NCBI RefSeq assembly: GCF_027627475.1
Contig: NZ_CP115484.1
Location: 3,394,001 to 3,458,000 of the forward strand
Source of the DNA: Paenibacillus sp. SYP-B4298
Lineage (GTDB): Bacteria > Bacillota > Bacilli > Paenibacillales > Paenibacillaceae
Direction of reading: 5' to 3'
Length of the DNA: 64,000 nucleotides
Under the pieces are notes generated by a model. The model ran no database searches. It was not told where the DNA came from and saw only the letters and a program-made list of their open reading frames with translations. Shown here piece after piece: positions 1 to 8,865 of the stretch. Every line of letters starts with the position of its first letter. The first letter of the stretch is position 1. The translations under genes and the position numbers were made by a program.

Positions 1-175
1 GGACTTCCTCCTTGCCCGCATCATCCTCCAGCACCAGCTCCTGATTGCCGCCGTCAAGCACGCGCACATGCAACCGAATCTGCTGATCTCCGAAGAACCG
101 GACAAACCTGGACATTTCCTCTTCTGTTAACTGCAGACGGGCGCTTACATACTCTGTGGCTAACCGCTGAGCCAT
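1..175 (-). CDS. Conserved hypothetical protein, N-terminal part (cut by window edge)
   Basis: Reading from position 175 toward the left edge gives an ATG followed by 58 open codons that run off the window. The visible part begins MAQRLATEYVSARLQLTEEE and is acidic and hydrophilic, with no signal peptide or membrane segment. The start is well supported: a GAGGAG ribosome binding site lies 7-8 bases upstream, and a TATAAT-like box sits about 40 bases before the start. It lies downstream of ysxC on the same strand. In Bacillus the next genes there are ysxD and hemA, but this N-terminus does not resemble either that I can recognise. I do not know its function. Confidence 0.7.
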   Translation of the reverse strand, partial: MAQRLATEYVSARLQLTEEEMSRFVRFFGDQQIRLHVRVLDGGNQELVLEDDAGKEEV

Positions 176-287
176 ACAAATCTCCTCAATTCTTTGAAGC
201 TTGCTCCTAAAGATAATTATACGCGATTTGATCATATTATTCCTGCTGCTCAGTCTTTAAATTTTCGCATATTTCCATGAAATCACG

Positions 288-320
288 AAAAATCAGGGAT
301 GAGTACGGGAAATTTCCCTG
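288..320 (-). terminator. Possible rho-independent terminator after ysxC
   Basis: On the minus strand CAGGGA (320-315) pairs with TCCCTG (299-294) and is followed by ATTTTTC. The loop contains the palindrome GGGAAATTTCCC. The stem is only 6 bp, so the call is moderate, but the position just after the ysxC stop and before the next gene's promoter fits. Confidence 0.45.
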
Positions 321-360
321 TATCCTCCGTTTTCGCCAGCAAGTTCATCGACTTTCTTGT

Positions 361-996
361 CTATTCATCGTTCTCCCGCTCAGGCTGCTGCGTCTCTCCA
401 GGCTCCTGGCCTGCTTCCATCCGCTGCCTGATCGCCTCCCATAGCTCATCCCGGCCTAGCCCTAGTTCAGAGGAATAGAGAATGAACGGGTCGCGCGGGT
501 CCGCGCCAAGCTCCTGCTTGATCATCTTCTGATGCTTGGCCCATTTGCTGCGTGGAATTTTGTCCGCCTTGGTCGTGACGATCGTAACTGGAATCTCAAA
601 GTGCTTGAGCCAGTCATACATCAGCTTGTCGTCCTTGCTGGGCGGATGGCGCAAATCAATAATAAGCAGTACGGCCTTGAGCGGCTCGCGCTCCTTCAGA
701 TAGGTCTCGATCATGACCCCCCATGCCTGCCGTTCCGTCTTGGATACTTTGGCATAGCCATAGCCCGGAAAGTCAACAAGGTAGACCATATTGTTCACGC
801 GGTAATAATTGAGCTGCTGCGTCTTGCCCGGCTGCGAGCTCGTTCTGGCGAGCGCCTTGCGCTGCATCAAGCTGTTGATCAGCGATGACTTTCCGACATT
901 GGAACGCCCTGCCAGAGCAATCTCTGGCAAGGCGTCCTCAGGATATTGATGCGGCTTGACCGCACTGATGACAAATTCGGCTTGTGTTATTTTCAT
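361..996 (-). CDS. ysxC: Ribosome biogenesis GTP-binding protein YsxC/EngB
   Basis: A 211-residue TrmE-Era-EngA-YihA-type GTPase; the family is needed for late 50S subunit assembly in Bacillus. G-motifs are visible in order: G1 GRSNVGKSS near residues 30-38, the switch region with [10 protein letters not shown]3 DFPGYG near 75-80, and G4 TTKAD near 141-145. The C-terminal tail after residue 195 is a short charged extension. Its ATG overlaps the lon stop codon (ATGA), so the two are translationally coupled, as in Bacillus where ysxC follows lonA. Cytoplasmic, ribosome-associated. Length is normal for the family. Confidence 0.95.
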   Translation of the reverse strand: MKITQAEFVISAVKPHQYPEDALPEIALAGRSNVGKSSLINSLMQRKALARTSSQPGKTQQLNYYRVNNMVYLVDFPGYGYAKVSKTERQAWGVMIETYLKEREPLKAVLLIIDLRHPPSKDDKLMYDWLKHFEIPVTIVTTKADKIPRSKWAKHQKMIKQELGADPRDPFILYSSELGLGRDELWEAIRQRMEAGQEPGETQQPERENDE

Positions 997-3359
997 TCGA
1001 TTCTCCCTGTAACTGGTGCTGCCGTCTGATCCGCGCTTCCGAGCAACGCCAGCCCGAGCACCTCATCCATGCTGGACACCGGATAGAACTCCAGCTCCTC
1101 GCGCACGCTGTCGGGGATGTCTCGCAGATCGCGCTCATTGTCCTTAGGCAGCACGATTCTGCGAATACCGGCACGGTGGGCAGCCAGTGATTTTTCCTTT
1201 AATCCGCCGATCGGCAGCACACGGCCGCGCAGCGTAATCTCTCCTGTCATTGCCACTTCTTTATCGACATATCTCCCGGTCAGCGCCGAGATGAGCGCCG
1301 TCGCCATCGTAATGCCCGCCGACGGCCCATCCTTCGGAATAGCTCCTTCCGGGATGTGAATGTGAATATCGTTCTTCTCATGGAACTGCGGATCGATTCC
1401 CAGTTCCAGCGCTCTGGAGCGCGTATAGCTGAAGGCTGCCTGAGCCGACTCCTTCATGACATCTCCCAGCTTGCCAGTCAAGGTCAGCTTGCCGCTCCCT
1501 GGCATAATCGTGACCTCAATGACCAGTGTATCGCCGCCCACCTCTGTCCAAGCAAGACCCGTCACAGCACCGATCTGGTTCTCGGATTCCGCCATGCCGT
1601 AACGGAATTTGGCTGGCCCGAGCCATGCCTTGAGCTGCGCGGAATCGACATCGATCGGCGCCTTCTGCGGATCAGTGACCAGCTCCTTCGCCGCCTTGCG
1701 GCATAGCGCCGCCACCTGCTGCTCCAGATTGCGAACCCCTGCTTCTCGCGTATACTCCCGAATCATCTGCAGCACTGTCGGCTCTTCTACACTCAACTGC
1801 TCCTCGGCCAGACCGTGATCCTTCTTCTGCTTCGGCAGCAAATACCGCTTGGCGATCTGAGTTTTCTCAAGCTCCGTATAGCCGGGAATGTAGAGCACCT
1901 CCATCCGGTCAAGCAGCGGCCGCGGGATGTTGTGGACGACGTTAGCTGTCGTAATGAACATAACATGGGATAAGTCAAAAGGAACCTCGATAAAATGATC
2001 GCTGAACGTATTGTTCTGCTCTGGATCAAGCACCTCAAGCAATGCAGAGGCCGGATCGCCTCGGAAATCCATCGCCATCTTGTCAATCTCATCAAGCAGG
2101 AAGACCGGATTGCTCGTACCTGCCGTCTTCATCCCCTGGATGATCCGGCCAGGCATGGCGCCAACATAGGTTCTGCGGTGACCCCGAATCTCCGCCTCAT
2201 CGCGCACGCCCCCCAGGGAGATACGGACAAATTCCCGCCCGAGCGACTTGGCGACTGAACGAGCCATCGAGGTCTTGCCGACACCGGGAGGCCCGACAAG
2301 ACAGAGGATCGGCCCCTTGAGCTTTTGCACTAATTGCTGAACCGCCAGATATTCCAGCACCCGCTCCTTGGGCTTCTCCAGACCATAGTGATCCTCATCC
2401 AGTATCGCCTCGGCACGCTTGATGTCGAGCTGATCCTCTGTCTGCTTCTCCCAAGGCAGCGATAGCAGCCAATCGATATAGTTGCGAATAACGCCGCCCT
2501 CGGCAGAAGTAGGAGGCATCTTCTCCAGACGGTCGATTTCCTTCTCGACCTTCTCACGCACCGTATCCGGGAGAGCCGCCTCCGCCAGTTGACTGCGCAG
2601 CTCCTCGACTTCGCCTGCCCGACCCTCCTTCTCGCCAAGCTCCTTCTGGATCGCCTTCATCTGCTCGCGCAGATAGTATTCCTTCTGCGTCTTCTCCATC
2701 TGCTTCTTCACACGCTGACTGATCTTGCGCTCCAGCTCCAGCACTTCGCGCTCGTTGTTCAGTATGTCCAGCAGCTTCTCCAGACGATCTTTGACCGGGA
2801 TGGTCTCCAGGATGTCCTGTTTATCTTTAATCTTGAGCGTGAGATGGCTCGTGATGACATCCGCCAGCCGCCCCGGCTCGTCGATGTCCGATACGGCCGC
2901 CAGCGTCTCTGGCGTCACTTTCTTGGACAAGTTGATATAATGCTCGAACTGGGTCAGCACCGTGCGCATGAGTGCGTCGATCTCGGGGTCATTCGGCTCT
3001 TCCTCCGGCAACTCCTTGGCCGTCACCTCATAGAACTCCTCATTGGGCAAGTAAGCCATGATCTCTGCTCTCATGACCCCCTCTACGAGCACACGAATCG
3101 TGCCGTTAGGGAGCTTGAGCATCTGGCGCACCCGTGCGATCGTTCCTACACGGTATATATCCTCCTGGCTCGGCTCCTCAATATTGACCTCGGATTGGGA
3201 ACAGAGCAGTATCATATGATCATCAACCATCGCCTTCTCCAATGCACGAACCGATTTTTCACGGCCTACATCGAGATGGAGCACCATGCTCGGATACACG
3301 AGAAGCCCTCTTAGCGGCAGCAGGGGCAGACGACGGTTTTTCCATTTGCCTGGCACCAA
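993..3359 (-). CDS. lon: ATP-dependent protease LonA
   Basis: A 788-residue Lon protease that degrades misfolded and regulatory proteins in the cytoplasm. Domain order: N-terminal LON substrate-binding domain (about 10-205), coiled-coil linker (205-290), AAA+ domain with Walker A GPPGVGKT (356-363) and Walker B FLLDEID (about 420-426), then the protease domain with catalytic Ser680 in DGPSAG and Lys721 in GGLKEK. The start is TTG at 3359-3357, 5 bases after GGAGGTG; the adjacent in-frame GTG is an equally spaced alternative. lonB lies 36 bases upstream on the same strand with no terminator, so read-through from lonB is possible. I saw no CtsR or CIRCE-type site nearby. Confidence 0.96.
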   Translation of the reverse strand: MVPGKWKNRRLPLLPLRGLLVYPSMVLHLDVGREKSVRALEKAMVDDHMILLCSQSEVNIEEPSQEDIYRVGTIARVRQMLKLPNGTIRVLVEGVMRAEIMAYLPNEEFYEVTAKELPEEEPNDPEIDALMRTVLTQFEHYINLSKKVTPETLAAVSDIDEPGRLADVITSHLTLKIKDKQDILETIPVKDRLEKLLDILNNEREVLELERKISQRVKKQMEKTQKEYYLREQMKAIQKELGEKEGRAGEVEELRSQLAEAALPDTVREKVEKEIDRLEKMPPTSAEGGVIRNYIDWLLSLPWEKQTEDQLDIKRAEAILDEDHYGLEKPKERVLEYLAVQQLVQKLKGPILCLVGPPGVGKTSMARSVAKSLGREFVRISLGGVRDEAEIRGHRRTYVGAMPGRIIQGMKTAGTSNPVFLLDEIDKMAMDFRGDPASALLEVLDPEQNNTFSDHFIEVPFDLSHVMFITTANVVHNIPRPLLDRMEVLYIPGYTELEKTQIAKRYLLPKQKKDHGLAEEQLSVEEPTVLQMIREYTREAGVRNLEQQVAALCRKAAKELVTDPQKAPIDVDSAQLKAWLGPAKFRYGMAESENQIGAVTGLAWTEVGGDTLVIEVTIMPGSGKLTLTGKLGDVMKESAQAAFSYTRSRALELGIDPQFHEKNDIHIHIPEGAIPKDGPSAGITMATALISALTGRYVDKEVAMTGEITLRGRVLPIGGLKEKSLAAHRAGIRRIVLPKDNERDLRDIPDSVREELEFYPVSSMDEVLGLALLGSADQTAAPVTGRIE

Positions 3360-3395
3360 ACCAGCACCTCCAATTATCTGTCTTGCCCTATTTTA

Positions 3396-5108
3396 TCATT
3401 CTGCGGAATCTGCCTGCAAATAAGATACCCCAGTTGGCGCAAAAATTTCATTTGGCTGCAAGGCAACATCCGGTGCGCTCAGCATCTCGCCACGGATCGG
3501 CAGAGCCAGCAGCAGCACTTCCTTAATATGCTCGGCGGCTACCACCTTCACGCCCTGCAGGTCATTGAAGATCGCCTGCCAGTTCTCCTTAGGAATAATC
3601 ACGGTCTCCGCTCCAGCCTGGAAGGCCGCCTCAACCTTGGCCAGCACACCGCCGACCGGCTTGACATTGCCGTGAATCCCGACCTCTCCAGTCATCGCCA
3701 GCTTGTTATCTACAGGCTCGCCGGTAATGGCCGAGGCGATCGCCGTCGCCATCGCAATCCCTGCCGATGGTCCGTCGATCGGCGTGCCGCCAGGAAAGTT
3801 AATGTGCAGATCGTAATGCTCCGGCTTCAGCCCGATCCGGCGCAGCACAGTGAGCACATTCTCTACCGAGCCTTTGGCCATGCTCTTGCGCCGCAGCGTC
3901 CGTGAGCCGCCGCCCAGCTCCTCCTCATCGACAACCCCTGTAATTGTGTAGCTGCCTTTGCCCGCTTCTGCGGGAATGGCGCTCACCTCAATCTCCAGCA
4001 GCGTGCCCATATTCGGCCCATACACAGCCAGCCCGTTCACGAAGCCAACCTGCGGATGAGCAGGCACCTTGCGGTCTGGACGGGGCGGAATCTGGCTGCT
4101 GTTCACCACCCACTCCACATCGGCCGCATGGATGTTATCGCGGCCTTCGGACAACGCCAGTCCTGCTGCCAGTTGCACCACGTTCACCGCCTCCCGGCCG
4201 TTCGTTGCATATCGCTTGACGACCTCAACCGCTTGCTCATCCGGCTTGAAGCCGATCTTGCGAATGGCGCTTGTGGCGATCTGACCGATCTCCTCAGCAA
4301 GCAGCGGCCGAAAATATATCTCCATGCAGCGTGAGCGGATAGCAGGGGGAATCTCCTGCGGCGAGCGGGTCGTCGCACCTACCAGCCGAAAATCGGCAGG
4401 CAATCCATTCTGAAAAATATCATGAATGAACATCGGCACATTCGAGTCCTCAGAGTTGTAATAGGCGCTCTCCAGGAACACCTTGCGATCCTCCAGAACC
4501 TTTAACAATTTATTCATCTGCACCGGATGCAATTCGCCAATCTCATCAATAAACAGTATACCGCCATGCGCCTTCGTCACAGCGCCCGGCTTCGGCTGCG
4601 GAATTCCCGCAACCCCCATGGCTCCCGCTCCCTGGTAGATCGGATCATGTACGGAGCCGATTAACGGGTCAGCGATGCCGCGTTCGTCAAATCTGGCGGT
4701 AGTAGCATCAATCTCGGTGAATTTGGCATCGTTCATAAAAGGCGAGGACGGATTCTTCTTCGCCTCCTCCAGCACCACTCGTGCGGCTGCGGTCTTCCCG
4801 ACACCGGGCGGTCCATAGATAATAACATGCTGTGGATTGGCGCTGCACAGCGCCGCCTTGAGTGCGCGCAGGCCATCACGCTGTCCGACGATGTCCTTCA
4901 TCGTCTGCGGTCGTGTCTTCTCCGCCAGCGGCTTCGTCAGCGAGATGCTGCGCAGCTTGCGCAGCTTATCCATCTCCTTCTTCGACTCTCTGTCAACTGC
5001 TGTCCGGTTCGTCTTCTGGTTGCGCAGCAAATTCCAAAAATACAGCCCGATCACAATAGCAAAAAACACTTGAATCAACATCACCACAACGCCAATGTTT
5101 ATATTCAT
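3396..5108 (-). CDS. lonB: ATP-dependent protease LonB, membrane-anchored (sporulation type)
   Basis: Codes 570 residues from the ATG at 5108, which follows GGGAGGAG; the open frame extends further upstream but without family-like sequence. An N-terminal transmembrane segment (about 6-27) is followed by a charged linker, an AAA+ module with Walker A GPPGVGKT (99-106) and Walker B ILFIDEIGEL, and a C-terminal Lon protease domain with the catalytic serine in DGPSAG and the lysine in the VEAAFQAG region. It lacks the large LON N-domain of LonA. In B. subtilis lonB sits directly upstream of lonA and is transcribed in the forespore by sigma-F. Here a matching candidate promoter lies at 5154-5183, downstream of the ispG terminator. 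Confidence 0.95.
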   Translation of the reverse strand: MNINIGVVVMLIQVFFAIVIGLYFWNLLRNQKTNRTAVDRESKKEMDKLRKLRSISLTKPLAEKTRPQTMKDIVGQRDGLRALKAALCSANPQHVIIYGPPGVGKTAAARVVLEEAKKNPSSPFMNDAKFTEIDATTARFDERGIADPLIGSVHDPIYQGAGAMGVAGIPQPKPGAVTKAHGGILFIDEIGELHPVQMNKLLKVLEDRKVFLESAYYNSEDSNVPMFIHDIFQNGLPADFRLVGATTRSPQEIPPAIRSRCMEIYFRPLLAEEIGQIATSAIRKIGFKPDEQAVEVVKRYATNGREAVNVVQLAAGLALSEGRDNIHAADVEWVVNSSQIPPRPDRKVPAHPQVGFVNGLAVYGPNMGTLLEIEVSAIPAEAGKGSYTITGVVDEEELGGGSRTLRRKSMAKGSVENVLTVLRRIGLKPEHYDLHINFPGGTPIDGPSAGIAMATAIASAITGEPVDNKLAMTGEVGIHGNVKPVGGVLAKVEAAFQAGAETVIIPKENWQAIFNDLQGVKVVAAEHIKEVLLLALPIRGEMLSAPDVALQPNEIFAPTGVSYLQADSAE

Positions 5109-5153
5109 GTTCCTTGTCGCTCCTCCCTGCTTGCTTGCAATTCTACTACTTGT

Positions 5154-5183
5154 TAGTATTGCCCCGCGCAGGTAGGAATAACC
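5154..5183 (-). promoter_or_regulatory. Candidate sigma-F promoter of lonB
   Basis: On the minus strand the -10 region GGCAATACTA (5163-5154) fits the sigma-F pattern GGnnAnAMTR at every defined position. The -35 GGTTA (5183-5179) differs from GYWTA at one position, and the spacer is 15 bases. It lies about 45 bases before the lonB ATG. LonB of B. subtilis is known to be under sigma-F control, so the position is meaningful, but the assignment is from pattern only. Confidence 0.5.
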
Positions 5184-5194
5184 GTCACACCTGA

Positions 5195-5231
5195 ATAAAA
5201 AACTCCAACTTCGCCACTGCAAAGTCGGAGT
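5195..5231 (-). terminator. Rho-independent terminator of ispG
   Basis: On the minus strand ACTCCGACTT pairs with AAGTTGGAGT (one G-U pair) around a 10-base loop, followed by TTTTTTATT. It starts 13 bases after the ispG stop codon and isolates ispG from lonB. Confidence 0.85.
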
Positions 5232-5243
5232 CGATTATGGCCG

Positions 5244-6365
5244 TTATGAGGATGACTGAGCCTGTAGATGCTTCTCGCGACCCGGGATTTCTCCCGTCTC
5301 CTCGTACACCCTCACGATTTCATCGATTTCTTTTTTCAACTCGTTCAGCAGCTCCGCCTCCGGGACTTTGCGGATCATCTGTCCATAACGGAACAGCAGT
5401 CCCTCGCCGCGCGCCCCGGCAATGCCGATGTCCGCTTCCCGAGCCTCTCCCGGTCCATTCACAGCGCAACCAAGCACAGACACCTTGATAGGCACCTTGA
5501 TGTTGGCAATGTACTCTTCCACCTCGTTGGCGATAGAGAACAGATCAATATCCAGCCGTCCGCATGTCGGGCAGGATACCAGCGTTGCTGCATTGGAGAT
5601 CAGGCCAAATGTCTTGAGCAGCTCGCGAGCCACCTTCACTTCCTCTACCGGATCAGCACTAAGCGAGATGCGAACAGTATTGCCGATTCCCATGGCGAGC
5701 AGCGCACCGATGCCCGCGGAGCTCTTGATGGTTCCCGAGTAGAGCGTTCCGGCCTCTGTAATTCCCAGATGAAGCGGATATTTGATCTTCTCCGCAGCCA
5801 TCCGATAAGCGTCAAGCGCCATCGGCACATCGGAGGCCTTCAGGGACACAATAATATTGTGAAAATCCAGCTCCTCCAAAATGCCAATATGGAACAGGGC
5901 ACTCTCCACCATCGCCTCCGCGGTTGGATAGCCGTACTTCTCCAGCAGATGGTTCTCCAGCGAGCCGGCATTCACACCGATTCGGATCGGAATGCCATTC
6001 TCCTTGCACGCCTTCACGACAGCCTCGACCTTCTCGCGGCGGCCGATATTGCCCGGATTAATCCGCACCTTATCAATGCCGTTCTCGATAGCCAGCAATG
6101 CCAGACGATAGTCAAAGTGAATATCGGCGACCAGCGGAATATGGATGCGCTTCTTGATCTCCTTGATGGCAGCAGCAGCTTCCTTATTGTTGACCGTCAC
6201 TCGTACAATCTGGCAACCGGCCTCCTCCAGCCGCAATATCTCAGCAACCGTAGCTTCAACATCAGCGGTTTTGGTGGTACACATACTCTGAATGATGACT
6301 TCATTGTTGCCGCCGATCGTCAGATCCCCTACCTTGACCGGCACTGTGTCTTTGCGCAGATACAT
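5244..6365 (-). CDS. ispG: 4-hydroxy-3-methylbut-2-en-1-yl diphosphate synthase (MEP pathway)
   Basis: 373 residues. The enzyme converts methylerythritol cyclodiphosphate to HMBPP in the MEP isoprenoid pathway, using a 4Fe-4S cluster. The cluster ligands are visible as the CPTCGR motif near residues 269-274 and the cysteine of [12 protein letters not shown] near 304. The N-terminal TIM-barrel part begins with [16 protein letters not shown], typical of the family. The ATG follows a GAGAGG site. It is set between clpX and lonB but has its own leader with two copies of a repeated motif and its own terminator, so it is probably a single transcription unit. The pathway fits with the type 2 IPP isomerase at 36.2-37.3 kb. 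Confidence 0.95.
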   Translation of the reverse strand: MYLRKDTVPVKVGDLTIGGNNEVIIQSMCTTKTADVEATVAEILRLEEAGCQIVRVTVNNKEAAAAIKEIKKRIHIPLVADIHFDYRLALLAIENGIDKVRINPGNIGRREKVEAVVKACKENGIPIRIGVNAGSLENHLLEKYGYPTAEAMVESALFHIGILEELDFHNIIVSLKASDVPMALDAYRMAAEKIKYPLHLGITEAGTLYSGTIKSSAGIGALLAMGIGNTVRISLSADPVEEVKVARELLKTFGLISNAATLVSCPTCGRLDIDLFSIANEVEEYIANIKVPIKVSVLGCAVNGPGEAREADIGIAGARGEGLLFRYGQMIRKVPEAELLNELKKEIDEIVRVYEETGEIPGREKHLQAQSSS

Positions 6366-6383
6366 CCGTAACCTCTCCCATCC

Positions 6384-6441
6384 AAGCGTAAACGGTCAAG
6401 CCGTCTTTGAACGGCGCAGCTTCGTTTCGCGTAGATATATA
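6384..6441 (-). repeat. ispG leader motif, copy 1
   Basis: On the minus strand this reads TATATATCTACG, a variable stretch, ACGGCTTGACCGT (small hairpin), then CCGTTTACGCTT ending 18 bases before the ispG start codon. The same arrangement recurs at 6481-6521, and the CCGTTTACGCTT core recurs before citZ and pyk. Confidence 0.7.
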
Positions 6442-6480
6442 AGCCTATTTTAAGATTCCTACTTACAATCCTTATCTATC

Positions 6481-6521
6481 AAGCGTAAACGGCCAAGCCG
6501 TCTTCGACCGTAGATATATTA
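6481..6521 (-). repeat. ispG leader motif, copy 2
   Basis: On the minus strand: AATATATCTACGG, a GACGGCTTGGCCGT hairpin (ACGGC-TTG-GCCGT) and CCGTTTACGCTT. It is a shorter version of copy 1, displaced by 97 bases, and looks like a duplicated leader unit. Confidence 0.7.
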
Positions 6522-6533
6522 CAAAGTCAAATT

Positions 6534-6571
6534 CCACCCGTACAGCAGGACCTGCCTGCCTATACGGGTGG
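6534..6571 (-). terminator. Hairpin after clpX, probable terminator
   Basis: CCACCCGTA and TACGGGTGG form a perfect 9-bp stem, 17 bases past the clpX stop codon. On the minus strand it is followed by AATTTGACTTT, which is a weak U-tract, so termination may be partial. Confidence 0.55.
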
Positions 6572-6588
6572 TTCAAGGTTCAATGCCG

Positions 6589-7845
6589 TTACGCGCTCTC
6601 TTCCTTCTTCTTGCCCTTCTTCATCGACAGCTCTGGCATAATCTTATCTTCAACAACCTTCTCGGTGATGACGCAGCTATTCACATCATCGCGCGAAGGT
6701 GCCTCATACATGACATCCAGCATCAGCGACTCGATGATCGCCCTCAAGCCGCGCGCTCCCGTATTGCGCTTGATCGCTTCCTTGGCGATCGCTTCCAGTG
6801 CAGCTTGCTCGAACTCGAGCTTGATGCTGTCCATCTCCAGCAGCTTCTGGTACTGCTTGACGAGCGCATTCTTAGGCTCAGACAGAATCCGCACCAGCGC
6901 TGGCTCGTCGAGTGGCTCCAGGCTGGAGATAACCGGCAGACGACCTACAAATTCCGGTATGAGACCGAACTTGAGCAGGTCTTCCGGCAGTACCAGCGAC
7001 AGATACTCGCCAGCCTTCAGCTCCTTCTGCCCTTCGCCGGATGCATTGAAGCCAATAACCTTCTTGCCGATCCGACGCTTGATGATTTGCTCCAGACCGT
7101 CAAAGGCTCCGCCGCAAATAAACAGAATATTCGTCGTGTCGATCTGGATAAATTCCTGATGCGGATGCTTGCGCCCGCCTTGCGGTGGAACCGAGGCAAC
7201 CGTACCCTCCAGAATTTTCAGCAGCGCCTGCTGAACGCCCTCGCCCGATACATCACGGGTGATGGACGGGTTCTCTGACTTGCGCGCCACCTTGTCAATC
7301 TCGTCGATATAGATAATGCCGCGCTCTGCTTTCTCTACATCGTAGTCAGCCGCCTGGATCAGCTTGAGAAGAATATTCTCGACATCCTCACCGACATAGC
7401 CAGCCTCGGTAAGCGAGGTGGCATCAGCAATAGCAAATGGCACGTTAAGAATCTTCGCCATCGTCTGCGCGAGCAATGTCTTCCCTGAACCCGTTGGACC
7501 GACGAGCAGAATGTTGCTCTTCTGCAATTCCACATCTTCAATCTTGCTCTGGGTGTTGATCCGCTTGTAATGATTATATACCGCTACAGCAAGCGATTTC
7601 TTCGCTTGATCCTGACCAATAACGTATTGGTCAAGAATCTGGCGAATATCCATCGGCTTAGGGATGTCCTTCATATCCAGCTCTTCTTCATGCCCCAATT
7701 CTTCCTCAACAATCTCCGTGCACAGCTCAATGCACTCATCACATATATATACCCCTGGTCCGGCAACTAGCTTGCGAACCTGGTCCTGAGATTTTCCGCA
7801 AAAGGAACATTTCAGTTGGCCCTTTTCATCGTTGAATTTAAACAT
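6589..7845 (-). CDS. clpX: ATP-dependent Clp protease ATP-binding subunit ClpX
   Basis: 418 residues, normal length. ClpX unfolds substrates and feeds them to ClpP. The N-terminal zinc-binding dimerisation domain has Cys13, Cys16, Cys35 and Cys38. The AAA+ module shows Walker A GPTGSGKT (about 115-122), Walker [10 protein letters not shown], and the IGF loop motif of the ClpP contact ([10 protein letters not shown]). The lysine-rich C-terminus [10 protein letters not shown] is not conserved. The ATG follows GAAGGGGTGACC. Only 23 bases separate it from clpP upstream, with no terminator, so clpP-clpX form one operon here, unlike B. subtilis, where clpP is elsewhere. Confidence 0.97.
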   Translation of the reverse strand: MFKFNDEKGQLKCSFCGKSQDQVRKLVAGPGVYICDECIELCTEIVEEELGHEEELDMKDIPKPMDIRQILDQYVIGQDQAKKSLAVAVYNHYKRINTQSKIEDVELQKSNILLVGPTGSGKTLLAQTMAKILNVPFAIADATSLTEAGYVGEDVENILLKLIQAADYDVEKAERGIIYIDEIDKVARKSENPSITRDVSGEGVQQALLKILEGTVASVPPQGGRKHPHQEFIQIDTTNILFICGGAFDGLEQIIKRRIGKKVIGFNASGEGQKELKAGEYLSLVLPEDLLKFGLIPEFVGRLPVISSLEPLDEPALVRILSEPKNALVKQYQKLLEMDSIKLEFEQAALEAIAKEAIKRNTGARGLRAIIESLMLDVMYEAPSRDDVNSCVITEKVVEDKIMPELSMKKGKKKEESA

Positions 7846-7868
7846 CTGGTCACCCCTTCAGTTAAATA

Positions 7869-8456
7869 TTACAGCTCGTTGCTGGACACAACCTTGTCGA
7901 TCAGCCCATAAGCAAGCGCTTCGTCTGCGCTCATGAAATAATCCCGATCTGTATCACGGTCAATCTTTTCATAAGGCTGTCCGGTACGCTCAACATAGAT
8001 CTCGTTAAGCTTTTTCTTCGTGCGAAGAATCCAGTCCGCATGAATTTTGATGTCTGTTGCCTGTCCCCGTACACCGCCTAGAGGCTGATGAATCATAACC
8101 TCGCTGTTAGGCAGCGCAAGACGCTTGCCCTTCGCCCCTGCAGTCAGCAGCAGAGAACCCATGCTCGCCGCCATTCCGACACAGATCGTCGACACATCCG
8201 GCTTGATGTACTGCATCGTATCATATATGCCCATTCCGGCTGTAACGGAACCGCCGGGAGAGTTAATGTAGAGATGAATATCCTTCTCAGGATCATCTGC
8301 AGCCAGGAACAACAATTGCGCAATGACGAGATTGGCGACATCATCATCAATAGCACTGCCCAGAAAGATTATTCTGTCCCGAAGAAGACGGGAATAAATA
8401 TCGTAGGATCGTTCTCCACGACTGCTTTGCTCTACCACGATAGGTACAAGATTCAT
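7869..8456 (-). CDS. clpP: ATP-dependent Clp protease proteolytic subunit ClpP
   Basis: 195 residues, standard for the serine peptidase that forms the 14-mer chamber for ClpX or ClpC. The catalytic triad is visible: Ser98 in GMAASMG, His123 in MIHQPLGG, and an Asp in the DTDRD stretch near the C-terminus. A GAGG site precedes the ATG. It is cotranscribed with clpX. No CtsR operator (GGTCAAA-type repeat) could be found in the roughly 350-base upstream region, which is unusual compared with B. subtilis clpP. Confidence 0.97.
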   Translation of the reverse strand: MNLVPIVVEQSSRGERSYDIYSRLLRDRIIFLGSAIDDDVANLVIAQLLFLAADDPEKDIHLYINSPGGSVTAGMGIYDTMQYIKPDVSTICVGMAASMGSLLLTAGAKGKRLALPNSEVMIHQPLGGVRGQATDIKIHADWILRTKKKLNEIYVERTGQPYEKIDRDTDRDYFMSADEALAYGLIDKVVSSNEL

Positions 8457-8808
8457 GCGACCAACCTCTTTTCGTTATGGAAATTGTGGATTCCATTTTT
8501 ATTTTAACATGTTCGGAAAGGGATGTCATTTTTCCCTGGCAGTACAGTATACGTCGGGGTCGCCACATTTAATACGGCCCCAGGCCAACATCAGGTCTAA
8601 GGGTATGTACAAACTGTGGAGGATGGATAATTGTGCACTATTATACAGCACTCTTCTCTCACTACCCAAAACAAGCCGCACGTGAATCATCAACGGCGGC
8701 TCCTTCGGAGCAGCGTCAAGCCATCCTCGGTCAAGCTGGTATTGCAATATGTAGGTTGCTGCTATATAAGCTCGTTACAGGTGCGCGCCCCCCCAACGAT
8801 CCTATATA
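8457..8808. other. Intergenic region upstream of clpP
   Basis: About 350 bases between clpP and the tig terminator. On the minus strand a TATACT box (8552-8547) lies about 90 bases before the clpP start, without a convincing -35. Short open frames on both strands exist (8526-8747 minus, 8633-8860 plus) but neither shows family-like sequence. A small GCTCC-TTC-GGAGC hairpin lies near 8699-8711. Otherwise nothing recognisable. Confidence 0.4.
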
Positions 8809-8848
8809 TTTTAAAATAAGGCACGTATCAAAAAGAAACGTGCCTTAT
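8809..8848 (-). terminator. Rho-independent terminator of tig
   Basis: ATAAGGCACGT and ACGTGCCTTAT (8816-8826 and 8838-8848) form a perfect 11-bp stem, 18 bases after the tig stop. On the minus strand it is followed by TTTAAAATAT. Confidence 0.8.
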
Positions 8849-8865
8849 CCCTCTGGATAACTATG

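Noticed and set aside
6384-6500. CcpA cre site in the CCGTTTACGCTT motif
   Set aside because: Only the CGnTTnC core fits; flanking symmetric positions of the cre consensus do not, and ispG is an unlikely target.
8633-8860. A 75-codon frame with GTG start and GGAGG upstream, plus strand
   Set aside because: Its last third is encoded by the tig terminator, and the translation shows no family-like pattern; composition does not look coding.
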